A stretch of DNA of 64,000 nucleotides from Luscinia megarhynchos (Eukaryota; Chordata; Aves; Passeriformes; Turdidae), in contig CM067584.1 of assembly GCA_034336665.1 (NCBI GenBank), forward strand, positions 5,015,199-5,079,198. Direction: 5' to 3'. The notes under the pieces are model-generated. The model was not told the DNA's origin. It saw nothing but the letters and a program-made list of their open reading frames with translations, and did not search any database. Positions 21,295 through 33,410 of this stretch are shown here, piece by piece. Position 1 is the first letter of the stretch. Each line of letters opens with the position of its first letter. The translations under genes and the position numbers were made by a program.

Positions 21295-21850
21295 AAAAGA
21301 GAGAAGGTTTAGAATAAATACTGGGAAAGGAATTCCTCCCTGTGAGGATGGGGAGGGGCTGGGATGGAATTCCCAGAGCAGCTGTGGCTGCCCCTGGATC
21401 CCTGGAAATGCCCAAGGCCAGGCTGGAATAATCTGGGACAGTGGAGGTGACACTGCTCATGGCAGTGGAGTTGGCCTTTAAGGTTCCAGCATGTCTTGGC
21501 ATTTAGAAAACCCAGGAAGAGTCCAAACTTCCCCTCTTTTCCAAAAGTGGATACTCTTATTACCCTTTCCCACCAGCTGCTCCCAAAGTTGGGCGAGTTT
21601 GGAAGGTGGAATTCTTCAGGTGCTAATGAGGGCAGGTGGGACCAATGGGTTTAAACTGGAAAGAAGAAGTTTACATTGGATTTTAGGAGGGAATTCCTCT
21701 CTGTGAGGGGCTGGGATGGGATTCCCAGAGCAGCTGTGGCTGCCCCTGGATCCCTGGCAGTGTCCAGGGCCAGGTTGGGATAATCTGGAGGTGACACTGC
21801 TCATGGCAGTGGAGTTGGTCTTTAAGGTCATTTCCAACCAAAACAATACT
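21295..21850 (+). repeat. CR1-derived composite repeat, about 1.5 units, inverted relative to 35472-36895
   Basis: Two CR1 3' segments (21340-21480 and 21700-21835, each with CAGCTGTGGCTGCCCCTGG and CTGCTCATGGCAGTGGAGTT) are joined by a roughly 190-bp linker. The linker includes CATGTCTTGGCATTTAGAAA, CTTCCCCTCTTTTCC and CAAAGTTGGGCGAGTTTGG. It is the reverse complement of the unit in the tandem array at 35.5-36.9 kb. Confidence 0.88.
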
Positions 21851-23149
21851 GGAGTTGTACTAAAAACTTTAAGGAGAGATTTGAAGGAATTGAGAGCCTG
21901 GACATCACAGACTGGATGGAAAAGCTGGAATTGGGTGTGTGGGAGGCTGGGAGGGAGTGTCAGAAGGAATTTCTCCTAATTCCCTAACCCATGGGTGCAA
22001 TATTTCCCCAACTATTGTGGATGGAGGGACTGCACCCCAGTCTGGCTCTGCAGGGTCCCAGACCAGTGAGGTGTGGAGCATCAAATAATTCATTGTCCTC
22101 AGCACCGAGTGGTCACAGCATTCCAACCAGCCTGTGCCAAGGGACCAGGAGGAAAAAAACCAATTTCCCAAAGTAGTTTTTTGGCAAAGGACCTGCTAAA
22201 TCTTGAACAAGCTTCTCGTGCTAAATGGTGAAGCCAATTTGCAAATTCCTGGGCGGAGCACGGCCGTGCTGGCTGGAGGAGATTTCCTTGTGCCATCACC
22301 TGCTGCCAACGAGGGAACAAAGGAATCCCAGTGGGGAAAAAAAACCCTCATGGAAATATTTTCATTGATGTTCTGGCTTTGCTGAGGGAGGAGAGGAGCC
22401 TGTGGAGGTGGGAAGTTTATCTGGCTGAAAAGACAGGGAGAGGTGTTCCCCTGGCATTTTACACTCTGATTTTGAAGCCAGGCTCGTGCAATGATGGAAT
22501 TGTAGAGCCAAGACTCTGGATTGGGATTTACTTTAGTGTTATGATCTCACTCATGACCACAAATAAATTAAATGTGTTTCCTTATTCCCTTCAACACTCA
22601 AAATAATAAAAGAAGCCCAGAAGCTTAAAATCCAGAGATGTAACTGATAGAGGGCTCATGTTTATCTTCCATCTCCCCAAAATCCTCGAGGGACTCGTGC
22701 CTGATCCAACCTGTCCTGCAGGTCTGGCATCCAGGCTGCAGATTTATGGAGAGCCTTCAGCTGGTGGCTGATCCCTGCAAGGAGCTCCTGGGTGGCAGGA
22801 GAGCCTCCCCCTCTCCCTGTGTTCAGTCTCTGCCAGGAAGAAGCAGGTTTTGGTTTTAGTTTGATTTATTTTTCCTGCTTTGTTCTTTTTTTTGTTCTCA
22901 TCACTTGCTGCAGAGGCTTTGGTGGAGGCTGCCCTGACAAAAACCCTGCACTGGCATCGATTTCCTTGATGCTTGAGGATGCAGGAAATAGGAAAGACCA
23001 GTTTTCCTACAATATTGAAAAGCCTCTTCGACAGAGCCCAGTGGTGAGGACCTTTCTGGGTTAGACTGGGAGAGAAAACCCCATCCAGCCAGACAGAGCT
23101 GAGCCTCGATGGCTTTTCTTGTCTCAGTTTCACCCTTGCTTTCATAGGA
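21851..23149. other. Unannotated unique sequence
   Basis: No gene or repeat recognised; a few T-rich runs lie near 22870-22905. Confidence 0.4.
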
Positions 23150-23405
23150 ACACAAAATTCTGGATTGGTTTGGGTGGGAAGGACCTTAAAATCCTCTCAT
23201 TCTACTCTCTGCCATGGGCAGGGACACCTCCTGCTGTCCCAGATTGTCCCAGCCTGGCCTTGGGCACTGCCAGGGATCCAGGGGCAGCCACAGCTCCTCT
23301 GGGAATTCCATCCCAGCCCCTCACACCCTCCCAGCCAGGAATTTCTTCCCAATATCCCATCCATCCCTGCCCTCTGGCAGTGGGAAGCCATTTCCTCTTG
23401 CCCAC
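23150..23405 (-). mobile_element. CR1 LINE 3' end, minus strand
   Basis: GGTTTGGGTGGGAAGGACCT, CCATGGGCAGGGACACCTCC, GCAGCCACAGCTCCTCTGGG and CAGTGGGAAGCCATTTCC lie in reverse CR1 order. Confidence 0.92.
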
Positions 23406-24247
23406 TTTGGTTTCCCCCTTGTTCTCACTCCCACTCCCAAACTGGCTCCCCCACCAAAAAAAAAGCATAATTTGGGTTGGCTGACAGCTCAAGATAAATT
23501 AAACTCTTCAGTTTGGAGTTCATGGCTGTGTGTCAGTGCAAATTTGCTTTAATTTCCCCCAAATATTCCCCGGCACCATGAGAAAATCAGACAGTGAGTG
23601 TGCTGCTCCCCTGCCCCAGCAGTGCAGTTGGGCTCTGATAGTGCAAAACCCAGGGGTTTTTAAAGCACAGGGTTGTTTTGTTGTTTTTTTTTCTGGTTGA
23701 ATTCCATGGACACAGCAGAGCTGCTCAGAGAAAAATCCAATCCATCTCCTGTGAAATGAGCTCAGTCATCCTTCAGTTTATTGAGTGAGAGGGAATACAA
23801 AACAAATCCACAAATGTCAAAAGCAGTCTACAAGGGATCATTCCATTCCTTTCTCCATTTGTTTTCCTGATTAAAACGACTTTTAACTGATTGCCCTCTT
23901 AATTTATACAGCAAAATATAATTCACTTGACTGTCCTCCACAGCCTCCCTGCCAAAGTTCGTGCTTGGTCAAATTTCCTGGAAAGAGGGGAAGGGATGAC
24001 AGGGAGGGACCTTGCTGAGCCATGCCTGGAGCACGGCAAAAATCTCTGCTGGATCTGCAGGAACATGAGCAGGAAAATTCTTCTTGCTCCATTAAATTCA
24101 CCTCTAATTCCTACTGGTTGTAATGGGCTGGCAAAGTCCCCCAGTGGAGATCCCCTGATTTCTCCAAGATGGGAAAAGTTTGTCTTTTCTCAACGATTTT
24201 CTGCCCAAGAGATTTTTCTGGAAGCGTTGGGCTGAGGATTTCCGAGG
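23406..24247. other. Unannotated unique sequence
   Basis: Nothing recognised; an A9 run lies near 23456 and T-rich runs near 23675-23695. Confidence 0.4.
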
Positions 24248-24415
24248 GAACACAGAATTGTAGGAATGGTTTGGGTGGGAAGGGACCTCAGGGACACCTT
24301 CCAAGCCCTGCCCAACCTGGGACATTCCCAGGGATGGGGCAGCCACAGCTCCTCTGGAAAATCAGGGTCTCACCCCCTCCCTGTGGATCCAACAGAGTCT
24401 GTCCTGTCTCCTGAC
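24248..24415 (-). mobile_element. CR1 LINE 3' end with internal deletion, minus strand
   Basis: GGAATGGTTTGGGTGGGAAG is followed early by CCTTCCAAGCCCTGCCCAAC and GCAGCCACAGCTCCTCTGG. It is shorter than its neighbours because of missing middle segments. Confidence 0.85.
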
Positions 24416-26467
24416 TGAACCAACATTTTTGTGCAGCATGTGCAAGGATTTCCAGCCTTCCCCAGGGATTATAAATGGATCCTTTCAGGGGGTTAGAAAT
24501 TGTTATTCCACTCTCAAGGAAACCCCAGAAATGCTTTTGTTCAGGGAGACTGGGGCAGGACCAGGATTCCAATCCAGATTATCCAATGTGTCTTTATCCA
24601 CATCCAGGTGCTAATTCCCACAAACCTTCCTGGTGAGGGGCAGCTGAGGTCACCCTGAGCTCTGGGTGGCTCTGGGTGTTCTTTGCACCGTGGCAATGAG
24701 GGATGGAGCGAGCACAGATGGGGAGGGAGATGGAGAAGGACAATGATGCTGAAGCAGGAAAGATAATTCCAGGAAAAGCTTTTTTCCTCTGCTGAGGCCA
24801 TTGTTGTTTTATCAAATCCAATATCCTAGAATGAAAAGAAGGCCTTTAAAAAGTTGAAATTGAGGAGTAATGAATGAAGAGCCACCAGATATTACATTTA
24901 ACGAGCTGGGTTTAGCCAGAGGATTTAAGGAAGGCACCATTAGGAATTTTCCTGCATTAATTTTAGAGCCCTCTCTGAACTGGGGAGAAATTTGGGCATC
25001 ATGCAGGGATCCAGGTAAGTGGAAAGTCTGAGCTCTGAGCTGGGATTTGTCCTCGCTGTGCCAAGGCCACCAGCCCAGGTGACAGCTGTGTCCCTTTGTC
25101 CCCTCTGCCCTGCCACCCCCAAGCTCAGAGCTGGCAACACTCTGCAGGATGCCACAGACTCCGTGGCAATCCCATGCCACCCCAAAGCCAACTTCAGAGG
25201 GTAAATGAAGGCTTAATTAAAAGCTGACATAGGAAGGAAATTAAATTAATGTCCTAATTAATGTTCCGGGTTTAGTCCAAATGGGAAACCTTCTTATTCT
25301 CCTTTCCCTGTTGCAGCTCCACACTCACCTCTGGGCACTGATGGATTTAGGCTCATTTGGCCCCAGTCCTGGAAAACATCCTCATTAAAAACCCTGTCCA
25401 AGCCCACATCTAATTCTCTTCCTGTCGTGCTTAATTGCAGGCCTGCATGGGGCTGGATTTAGGGATGGGGTTAAAAAAGGTGGAGCTGTTGGGAAAATTC
25501 TGCATAATGGTCTCAAATCTGATTTGACTCAAAAACCTTCACTTATTGACCAGTATTAGAATAAAGTCCATTAAATTAATTGAGTTAAAGTCCCAGTGTT
25601 TCTTTTCTTTCAGTAATTTTAGTGGAATTGGGATTTTGTAGCATGACTTCCTGAGGATCAAGAAGAATCAAAAGGCTCCCAGAGCAGTGAGGTTTCCATG
25701 CAGGAAAATGAGAGAAAGAGAAGCATTGAAGGATTGAGCAGATTCTCATTTCCAAGGTTCATTTCCTGACCTTGAACATTTCCAGGGATGTGGCAGCCAC
25801 GGATTTTTTTGCATCACACCACTTTACCTCTGTCTTTTTAAGGTGTGAGGAGCCACCTGAGTCAACCCGAGGTTTGCATCAGAGAGAAGGAATGCTGCAT
25901 TCCCTGAGCCACCACACCCACTCCTTTAATCCCTCTGGATTCTCATCAGATGTGTCCTGACAAGGTGGGGCTGGGCAGAAGAGCTCATGAGGTCATGGGA
26001 GGGAGGAAAAAAATGTGCTTATCAAGTCGAACCCAAGCTTTAGGGCTCTTCCTTGTGTATTTTGCCTGCTGGGTGGGGCCCTCATGGTTTTATTGTGAGC
26101 TCTGGGAGGTTTTTCTCCACGGGAAGACAAACAGGCATCAAAAGCTGGGATGCTCATTAATCTCGTCTAAAAAAAATTAAAGATGTTTTCATAATTATCA
26201 AGAAAAATGCCACGAGACTGAGAAATCACCTGGGTAGGTGGCAGGGGCTGCCTTGGAGGCAGGTTCTGATGGAAATGGATGGGAGCTCTGGCAGAGGAGC
26301 TCCTCAGGCCTTATTGATCCAGGGCTGAGGGATGGCTCTCCCAGGCTGGCATCTGCAGTTTTCTCTCTCCATTCCGTTCCTCATCCTTTTAGCTTCAATA
26401 AAAATTGGTGTTGGAAGTTTAGGAGTCTGGATTTGTTTTGTAAAGCTCAGGCTGGTGCGAGGTCTGA
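24416..26467. other. Long unique stretch with TAATTA-rich patches
   Basis: About 25205-25275 (GGCTTAATTAAAAGC, AAATTAAATTAATG, CTAATTAATGTTCCGGG) packs several homeodomain-core-like motifs. A short CR1-like piece lies at about 25765-25800. No exon is recognised. Confidence 0.35.
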
Positions 26468-26752
26468 GGGTGGGGAGGGGCCGGGATGGAATTCCAGGGC
26501 CTGGAGGAGAGGGACAGCACACAGGGAATGGCTTCCCACTGGGAAAGGGGAGATTTAAATGGGATTTGGGATGGAATGAGGGTGTGAGGGGCTGGGATGG
26601 GATTCCCAGAGGAGCTGTGGCTGCCCCTGGATCCATGGCAGTGCCCAAGGCCAGGCTGGAGCACTGGGACAGTGGGAGGTGTCCCTGCCATGGCAAGGGT
26701 GGCACTGGGTGGCATTTAATATCCCTTTCAACCCAAACCATTCCAGGATTCC
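26468..26752 (+). mobile_element. CR1 LINE 3' end
   Basis: GGGACAGCACACAGGGAATG, GGAGCTGTGGCTGCCCCTGG and CTTTCAACCCAAACCATTCC complete the CR1 3' region and tail. It is followed at once by another CR1 in the same orientation. Confidence 0.92.
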
Positions 26753-26968
26753 ATATTTGGATGGGATTTTGGAAAGAAATATTGGGAAAGGGGCTGAGAT
26801 GGGATTCCCAGAGCAGCTGTGGCTGCCCCTGAATCCCTGGAAGTGCCCAAAACAGGGTTTGGAGCACCTGGGACAGTGGGAGATGTCCCTGCCCATGGTG
26901 GGGGTGGCAATGGGTGGATTTAGGGTCCTTCCCACCCAAACCATTCCAGGATTCTGTGATTCCTTCCC
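26753..26968 (+). mobile_element. CR1 LINE 3' end, directly behind another CR1
   Basis: Second plus-strand CR1 3' end (GCAGCTGTGGCTGCCCCTGA, TTCCCACCCAAACCATTCC, AGGATTCTGTGATTCC). The pair could be a tandem duplication or a CR1 that landed at another's tail. Confidence 0.9.
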
Positions 26969-27164
26969 TCAGTCCAGTCCAGATCCCAGCCAGAATACCC
27001 AGAGGGAATAAAAACGGACTTGCCATGTTGTGATGTGGGCAGGGGAAAACTTCCCTCTCCAGAAACCCTCTCTGTCCTCTCCAACCCTCACACACAGAAA
27101 TTCCCCACTGGAATTTCCCATTGGTTGTGCACCCTCTGGAGTGAGTCCAGAGAGCTGTGCACCC
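26969..27164. other. Unannotated sequence between CR1 fragments
   Basis: Nothing recognised. Confidence 0.4.
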
Positions 27165-27345
27165 AGGGAATCACAGATGGTTGGGTTGGGAGGGACAATT
27201 CCAGGGATCCAGGAGCAGCCACAGTTTCTCTGGGCACCCCCTGCCAGAGCCTGCCCACTCTCACAGGGTGAATTCCTTCCCAATTTCCCGTCCAACCCAG
27301 CCTCTGGCAGTGGGAAGCCATTCCCTGTTATCCCAGCAAATCCAT
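27165..27345 (-). mobile_element. CR1 LINE 3' end with deletion, minus strand
   Basis: GATGGTTGGGTTGGGAGG, then AGGAGCAGCCACAGTTTCTC and CTGGCAGTGGGAAGCCATTC, in reverse CR1 order. The middle segment is missing. Confidence 0.85.
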
Positions 27346-28205
27346 CTGATCCCTTGGGATTTCAGCTTTTCTATTTTCCACCTATTTGTAACCCTGCAAT
27401 TCTTCAGTGTGTGACTCCAAACTCCACACCCAGTGTGAGCTGCTGCTCTCCCAGTTTTGGGCAGACACAACAATTCCTCTCCAGGCTGGCAGTCAAGGAC
27501 ACCTCACTGCCTCAGGGCCCAGAGATGGAAACAAAAGTGAGTTGGGGCAGCAAACTTGGGGTAAATGACTTCATTACCTGGAGCTGAAATTGGGAGATGA
27601 ACCCCAATATGCAAATGGACCAAAGTGTGAAAACTCGTGACCTATTGTCCATTTTTTGGGTGTAGTCCCTCGGTTTTTTCTGTCCTAAATGTACCTGCAG
27701 GCCCCTCAATAAATAGAACTGCTTTTATTTTCTTTATTTTGTCTGGTTTTAGGTAGTTCTGAAAAGGCATCACATCCCCCAAAAAATGATCTCATGGAAA
27801 ACGAGTGTTCAGCATCAGGGCAGGGGGAAAATCCTTCCCGCTGAGCATCCAGCTCACATCCCTGGCTGCCTGTGCTGGAGCAGCATTTCTCATCCCCATC
27901 CTCCGGCTCCAAGTGTTAAATGTTGTTTTTATCAGCAGCTCCTCCGCAGGATGAGTCAGTGCCCTTTGGAGCAGAGCTGGGGATCAATAGAACACCGGGA
28001 ATTAGATACTGCACTCAGATATGGATATCTCCAAAGGCATGGGAATGGTGCTGCTGACTAATGGGTTGGTGGAAATGCACAGCCAGGGGAGCCCAGGCAG
28101 CCACAACCCGGCTGGAAGTCGCTATGAGACAAAATCCACTGGATGAGGGGTGGGGAATTGAGCTGAATTTGATCCTGATGGATCAAAAATTCCTCCCCTG
28201 CAAGA
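27346..28205. other. Unannotated unique sequence
   Basis: No gene or repeat recognised. Confidence 0.4.
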
Positions 28206-28779
28206 GTTTTAAAGATGGAAACTTTGGGAAACCAGCAGCAGAAAGGGATTTAGAGATGGAAACTTTGGGAAACCAGCAGCAGAAAGAGATTTAGAAATGG
28301 AAACTTTGGGAAACCAGCAGCAGAAAGGGATTTAGAGATGGAAACTTTGGGAAACCAGCAGCAGAAAGAGATTTAGAAATGGAAACTTTGGGAAACCAGC
28401 AGCAGAAAATGATTTAGAGATGGAAACTTTGGGAAACCAGCAGCAGAAAGAGATTTAGAAATGGAAACTTTGGGAAACCAGCAGCAGAAAGGGATTTAGA
28501 GATGGAAACTTTGGGAAACGAGCAGCAGAAAGAGATTTAGAGATGGAAACTTTGGGAAACCAGCAGCAGAAAGAGATTTAGAAATGGAAACTTTGGGAAA
28601 CCAGCAGCAGAAAGAGATTTAGAGATGGCAACTTTGGGAAACCAGCAGCAGAAAGGGATTTAGAGACGGAAACTTTGGGAAACCAGCAGCAGAAAGAGAT
28701 TTAGAGATGGAAACTTCGGGAAACCAGCAGCAGATAGAGATTTAGAGATGGAAACTTTGGGAAACCAGCAGCAAACTGT
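28206..28779. repeat. 41-bp minisatellite, 14 copies, no indels
   Basis: The unit begins GATTTAGAGATGGAAACTTT and continues GGGAAACCAGCAGCAGAAAG. Unit starts fall exactly every 41 bp from 28206 to 28739. Positions alternating GAGATGG and GAAATGG, with AAAGGG and AAAGAG, give a partial 82-bp dimer period in the left half. Confidence 0.97.
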
Positions 28780-29600
28780 TGCCTGGAAAGGCTGAGCTGG
28801 AACAAAGACCAAACAGAGCAAAAGGGATAAAATCGGAATTTATGGAAAGGATTCACCTTGGGCAGTGCAAGAGCCGAAATTTCCTTTATACATGTAGGAG
28901 AAAACAGTATTTATCTATCAACTCGATTTTGAAGGCTCAAAATTTAGTTTCCATATTTAATTTTAAAACCAACGTATTAAGAGTATGAATTCTGTATTAT
29001 AGAATGATTTTGATTTCTGTTTTATTGCTTAACTTGAAATCTTTCAACGTCCCAAGCAAATTTTGGAAAGTTTTGGAAAGCCTCCAGATATGCCCCTGAA
29101 TCTAATGTATGAAGATAATCCGTTAAGTTGTGAATATAATATTCCTTTGTTTTCTTTTTCATTAATTCTCTCTCTCATTTTAGCAGGTCTCCCTATGACC
29201 TGACCCTGTGCTGTCTCATGATTTTAAGTATTTTTCAAATCAAATCCCAGGTGGATCCTGGTTTTACACTTTTATAAGTTTTGGTTCATCTGCATCTTGG
29301 GGTCAATTACCCAACCACAGCCCCAGGCTGTGAAGTCTCAACCCCCTTTCCCTCTCATTGTTTCTGCTTTTTGGGTACCAATTGTCCTTGATTCTCCAGC
29401 TGGAAAGGAATTGTTTTGTTTAACTCCTCTGTGAAGAGAACTTACTAACACCTAACATGAAGTTCCAGAGTTACACACTAAGCAGCAGAGATTCTGGAAA
29501 ATATAAAAGCCAAAACCCAAGGCATCAAGATGCTGCAGCTGAAGCCTGATTTGGGAGGGACAGGTGGGTGGGAGGGGATTATCTCCTTTCCCTCGGCTCT
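28780..29600. other. Unannotated unique sequence
   Basis: AT-rich, with no gene recognised. Confidence 0.4.
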
Positions 29601-29754
29601 GGGACTCATCCAGAGCTCCCAGTATGGGAGAGACGTGGACACCACAGATCCCCATCCCTGGAAGTGTCCCAGGAGAGGCTGGAAGGGTTTGGAGCACCCT
29701 GGAGATGTCCCTGCCCAGGGCAGGGGTGGCACTGGGTGGGTTTCAAGCCCCTTC
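29601..29754 (+). mobile_element. CR1 LINE 3' fragment, left part of a CR1 split by an LTR
   Basis: CCCTGGAAGTGTCCCAGGAG, CCCTGCCCAGGGCAGGGGTG and GTGGGTTTCAAGCCCCTTC stop at 29754. The missing end (CCTTCCAACCCAAACCACTC) is at 30422-30465 after the LTR. Confidence 0.88.
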
Positions 29755-30426
29755 TGCGGGAGTCTTTGTGTCGGGATAGACGGTGCTAAGGGACAAAACT
29801 CAAGCTTTGTTGAAGCTAAATGTTACAGTTGAAGTTTTATTATAAAAGATCCTGCGAGGGGCTGCCCGGCACAGCCCAGAGCAGGACAAAAGAGATAAAA
29901 GGGTGGGGAGAGAGAGAGGGAGGGAGAAGAGAGCAAGAAGGAGATGCAAGAGAAGAGAGGAAGAGGTAAGGGGAGTAAGAAGAGAGAGGAGCAAGGGAGA
30001 GAGGAAGAGAGAAAAAGGGAGGAGGTAAAAAGAGAGGGAAGAGGTGTTAGAGGTAAAGGGAGGGGTGGTAGAGAGACAGAGGGAGAGAGGGAAAGAAGAG
30101 AAGGAAGAGAGCAATTTCCCGTTTGCAATACAATAAATTTTCTTCCATGATGAATATTCTAATTTCATTAACCAATGTAATACAAAATACAAATTCTATA
30201 GCATTTACATGCAGCCTATAAAAATCCTGATATTAGCATAGTGTGTTACATTTTAAACCCTAAGATCTGATCTTTGGACCCTGGCAAGTCTTTCTGTGCC
30301 CTTTGGAGTTGCTCTCTGGCCGAGGGCATTGTTCTATCAAGAGGGGATTGCCTTCAGGGGCCATCCCATTGTTTCATGGGAATTCAGTAACTGAGGCTTT
30401 CCTGCCACATCCTCCCCAACACCTTC
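29750..30426 (-). mobile_element. Solo LTR, family A copy 3, inserted in a CR1
   Basis: The LTR is 29755-30421 (667 bp), TGCGGG to CCCCAACA on the plus strand. CCTTC lies on both sides (29750-29754 and 30422-30426). It has a GA-rich tract (29890-30110), the marker ATGAATATTCTAATTTC and a segment near 30190-30410 almost identical to copy 1 at 665-890. The visible duplication is 5 bp rather than the 6 bp of its relatives, perhaps through one mutation. Confidence 0.88.
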
Positions 30427-30465
30427 CAACCCAAACCACTCCACAACTTTCTGATTCCTTGATCC
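30422..30465 (+). mobile_element. CR1 LINE 3' terminus, right part of the split CR1
   Basis: CCTTCCAACCCAAACCACTC and the decayed tail CTGATTCCTTG complete the CR1 begun at 29601. Confidence 0.85.
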
Positions 30466-30971
30466 CCTCCCTGCGTCAGCCACCCAGGAACGATCTCCCG
30501 GCTGTCAGAAATGTTCTTCCCCCTCTCCAAATGTTTCACGAGCATCCTCCAAATGTTCCTTGCCGTTTATCCAAGGGCCCTTGGGAATTTCTGGGAACAA
30601 GGAGTCAACAAGCTCCCGAAAACCATTAATGGTGGGGAATGAGCTGCCAGATGGGCTCATCTGGCACCACTCCCTTGGCACGGGGAAGTTTTATTGTTCC
30701 TCCAGACAGAGGATGCCTCGGGCAGTGCTGGAATCTGCATCCCAGCCAGCTGTGGGGGACTGAAAGTCAGGAAAAATCATCAACAAAATAAATTTTCCCT
30801 CTCAGCACAGGAGGCTCCGGATTTCCCAGTGCCAGGTGTTGGCTCCCTGTGCCCCCTCCAGGCTCCCGCTCCAGACTGGAAAGGAAAATGAGAGCCACAA
30901 AACAAAACTGGGGATGTTTGGAGATAAAGGGACTTGTGAACCGCTCATCTGACCCCATGGCAGAGGGGCAG
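30466..30971. other. Unannotated unique sequence
   Basis: Nothing recognised. Confidence 0.4.
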
Positions 30972-32722
30972 GGAATCAGGAATACAGGGATTCCTGGCTG
31001 TGGGGTGGGGAATTCAGAAATTCCTGACTGTAGGATTGGGGAATTCAGAAATTCCTGGCTGTGGGATCAGAAATACAGGGATTCCTGGCCGTAAGAATTC
31101 AGGGATTCCTGGCTGTAGGATGGGGAATTCAGAAATTCCTGGCTGTAGGATCGGGAATTCGGGGATTCCTGGCTGTAGGATGGGGAATTCAGAAATTCCT
31201 GGCTGTAGGATTGGGATTTCAGGGATTCCTGGCTGTGGGATCAGAAATACAGGGATACCTGGCTGTAAGAATTCAGGGATTCCTGGCTGTAGGATCAGGA
31301 ATTCAGAAATTCCTGGCTGTAGGATGGGGAAATCAGGGATTCCTGGCTGTGGGATCAGGAATTCAGGGATTCCTGGCTGTAGGATCAGGAACTCAGAAAT
31401 TCCTGGCTGTAGGATGGGGATTTCAGGGATTCCTGGCTGTAAGAATTCAGAAATTCCTGGCTGTAGGATCAGGAATTCAGGAGTTCCTTGCTGTAGGATT
31501 GAGATTTCAGGGATTCCTGGCTGTGGGGTGGGGAATTCAGGAATTCCTGGCTGTGGGATCAGAAATGCAGGGATACCTGGCTGTAAGAATTCAGGGATTC
31601 CTGGCTGTAGGATCAGGAATTCAGAAATTCCTGGCTGTAGGATGGGGAAATCAGAGATTCCTGGCTGTGGGATCAGGAATTCAGGGATTCCTGGCTGTAA
31701 GATGGTGATTACAGGGATTCCTGGCTGTAGGATTGGGATTTCAGGGATTCCTGGCTATAGGATCAGGAATTCAGAAATTCCTGGCTGTGGGATCAGAAAT
31801 ACAGGAATTCCTGGCTGTAGGATTGGGGAATTCAGAAATTCCTGGCTGTAGGATCAGGAATTCAGGTATTTCTGGCTGTAGGATTGGGATTTCAGGGATT
31901 CCTGGCTGTGGGATCAGGAATTCAGGGATTCCTGGCTGTAGGATGGGGAATTCAGAAATTCCAGGCTGTAGGATCAGGAATTCAGAAATTCCAGGCTGTA
32001 GGATCAGAAATTCAGGGATTCCTGGCTGTGGGATCAGAAATACAGGAATTCCTGGCTGTAGGATTGGAATTTCAGGGATTTCTGGCTGTGGGATTAGGAA
32101 TTCAGGGATTCCAGGCTGTAGGATCAGGAATTCAGAAATTCCTGGCTGTGGGATCAGAAATTCAGAAATTCCTGGCTGTAGGATTGGGGAATTCAGGGAT
32201 TCCTGGCTGTAGTATCAGAAATACAGGAATTCCTGGTTGTAGCATTGGGATTTCAGGGATTCCTGGCTGTGGGATCATAAATTTAGGGATTCCTGGCTGT
32301 AGGATTGGGAATACAGAGATTCCTGGTTGTAGGATGGGGCTTTCAGGGATTCCTGGCTGTAGGATCAGGAATTCAGTGATTCCTGGCTGTGGGATCAGAA
32401 ATACAGGGATTCCTGGTTGTAGCATTGGGATTTCAGGGATTCCTGGTAGGATCAGAAATACAGGAGTTCCTCGCTGTAGGATGGGGAATACAGAGATTCC
32501 TAACTGTAGGATTGGGAATACAGGGATTCCTGGCTGTAGGATTGGGATTTCAGGGATTCCTGGCTGTAGGATTGGGGAATTCAGAAATTCCTGGCTGTGG
32601 GATCAGGAATTCAGGGATTCCTGGCTGTAGGATTGGGGAATTCAGAAATTCCTGGCTGTGGGATCAGGATTTCAGGGATTCCTGGCTGTGGGATCAGGAA
32701 TTCAGGGATTCCTGGCTGTACA
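30972..32722. repeat. 30-bp minisatellite, about 58 copies
   Basis: The unit is close to GAATTCAGGGATTCCTGGCT followed by GTAGGATCAG. The 30-bp period keeps frames open for up to 283 codons (31000-31851), spelling variants of the 10-residue repeat GNSGIPGCRI. A second plus frame is open too (31061-31708). Openness in more than one frame argues for a repeat effect, not a protein. Variants (GTGGGATCA, GTAAGA) are interspersed. Confidence 0.96.
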
Positions 32723-33410
32723 CAGCTGGAATCCATTGGATTGTGTCAAATCCCTTGACAGAACCAAAGAAAAATAACCTCTAAAATTTCATTTTCTGTC
32801 CATTATCTGTTATCTATAACCATGGCAATTATTTTTAACAATAATTATAATTTATTGATACTTTTACTATTGATATAACCAATATTGATTATCAGTAACT
32901 AAATACTGTCTAGTTTTGATATTTATAGTATGAAGTATTTGTAAGTATTGAAGTATTTGAAGTATTGTAAGTATTATAAGTATTATTACAAGTATTTGTG
33001 AGTATTTGAAGTATAATATATTTATTATATATAAGTAATATAAATAATATAAATATTCTCTATCTATTCTTATCATATTCCTCCAAAAATATTTGACAAA
33101 GGCAGAAGGTTTTATTCCTGTGCTAGAGAGGAGATTTTGGTGAAGGCCAGATATATATTTCAATTTATATTTAATTAATATTAATAATTCATATTAAATA
33201 GATTAAATTTTATTTATATTTTATTTTAATATTGATATGATAATATTTATATTCCTATATACACACTTTCTACATATATTTCTACTTTTTTCCATATATT
33301 TATGTATGTCTATCTGTCATAATACTTATATAATATTTTTATTTTTCATCTATATTTATTAATATCTTTCTTTCTGTATTCTTTAAAACTTTCCAATTTT
33401 CTCAGGGGAG
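32723..33410. other. AT-rich tract
   Basis: Very AT-rich (about 32830-33370), with imperfect GTATTTGAAGTATT repeats near 32930-33010 and TTAATATTAAT-like palindromes. No coding content. It directly follows the 30-bp array. Confidence 0.8.

Noticed and set aside
26304..27095. 263-codon minus frame
   Set aside because: Runs antisense through two CR1 3' ends; CR1 untranslated sequence is GC-rich and poor in stops here.
28206..28779. CRISPR array
   Set aside because: Units are contiguous with no variable spacers, and the genome is vertebrate.
265..30421. A 30-kb provirus bounded by the two same-orientation family A LTRs
   Set aside because: Each LTR has its own distinct target duplications, and no gag, pol or env-like frames lie between.
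31000..31851. 283-codon repeat protein
   Set aside because: The 30-bp period explains the open frame, and another plus frame is open over the same array.
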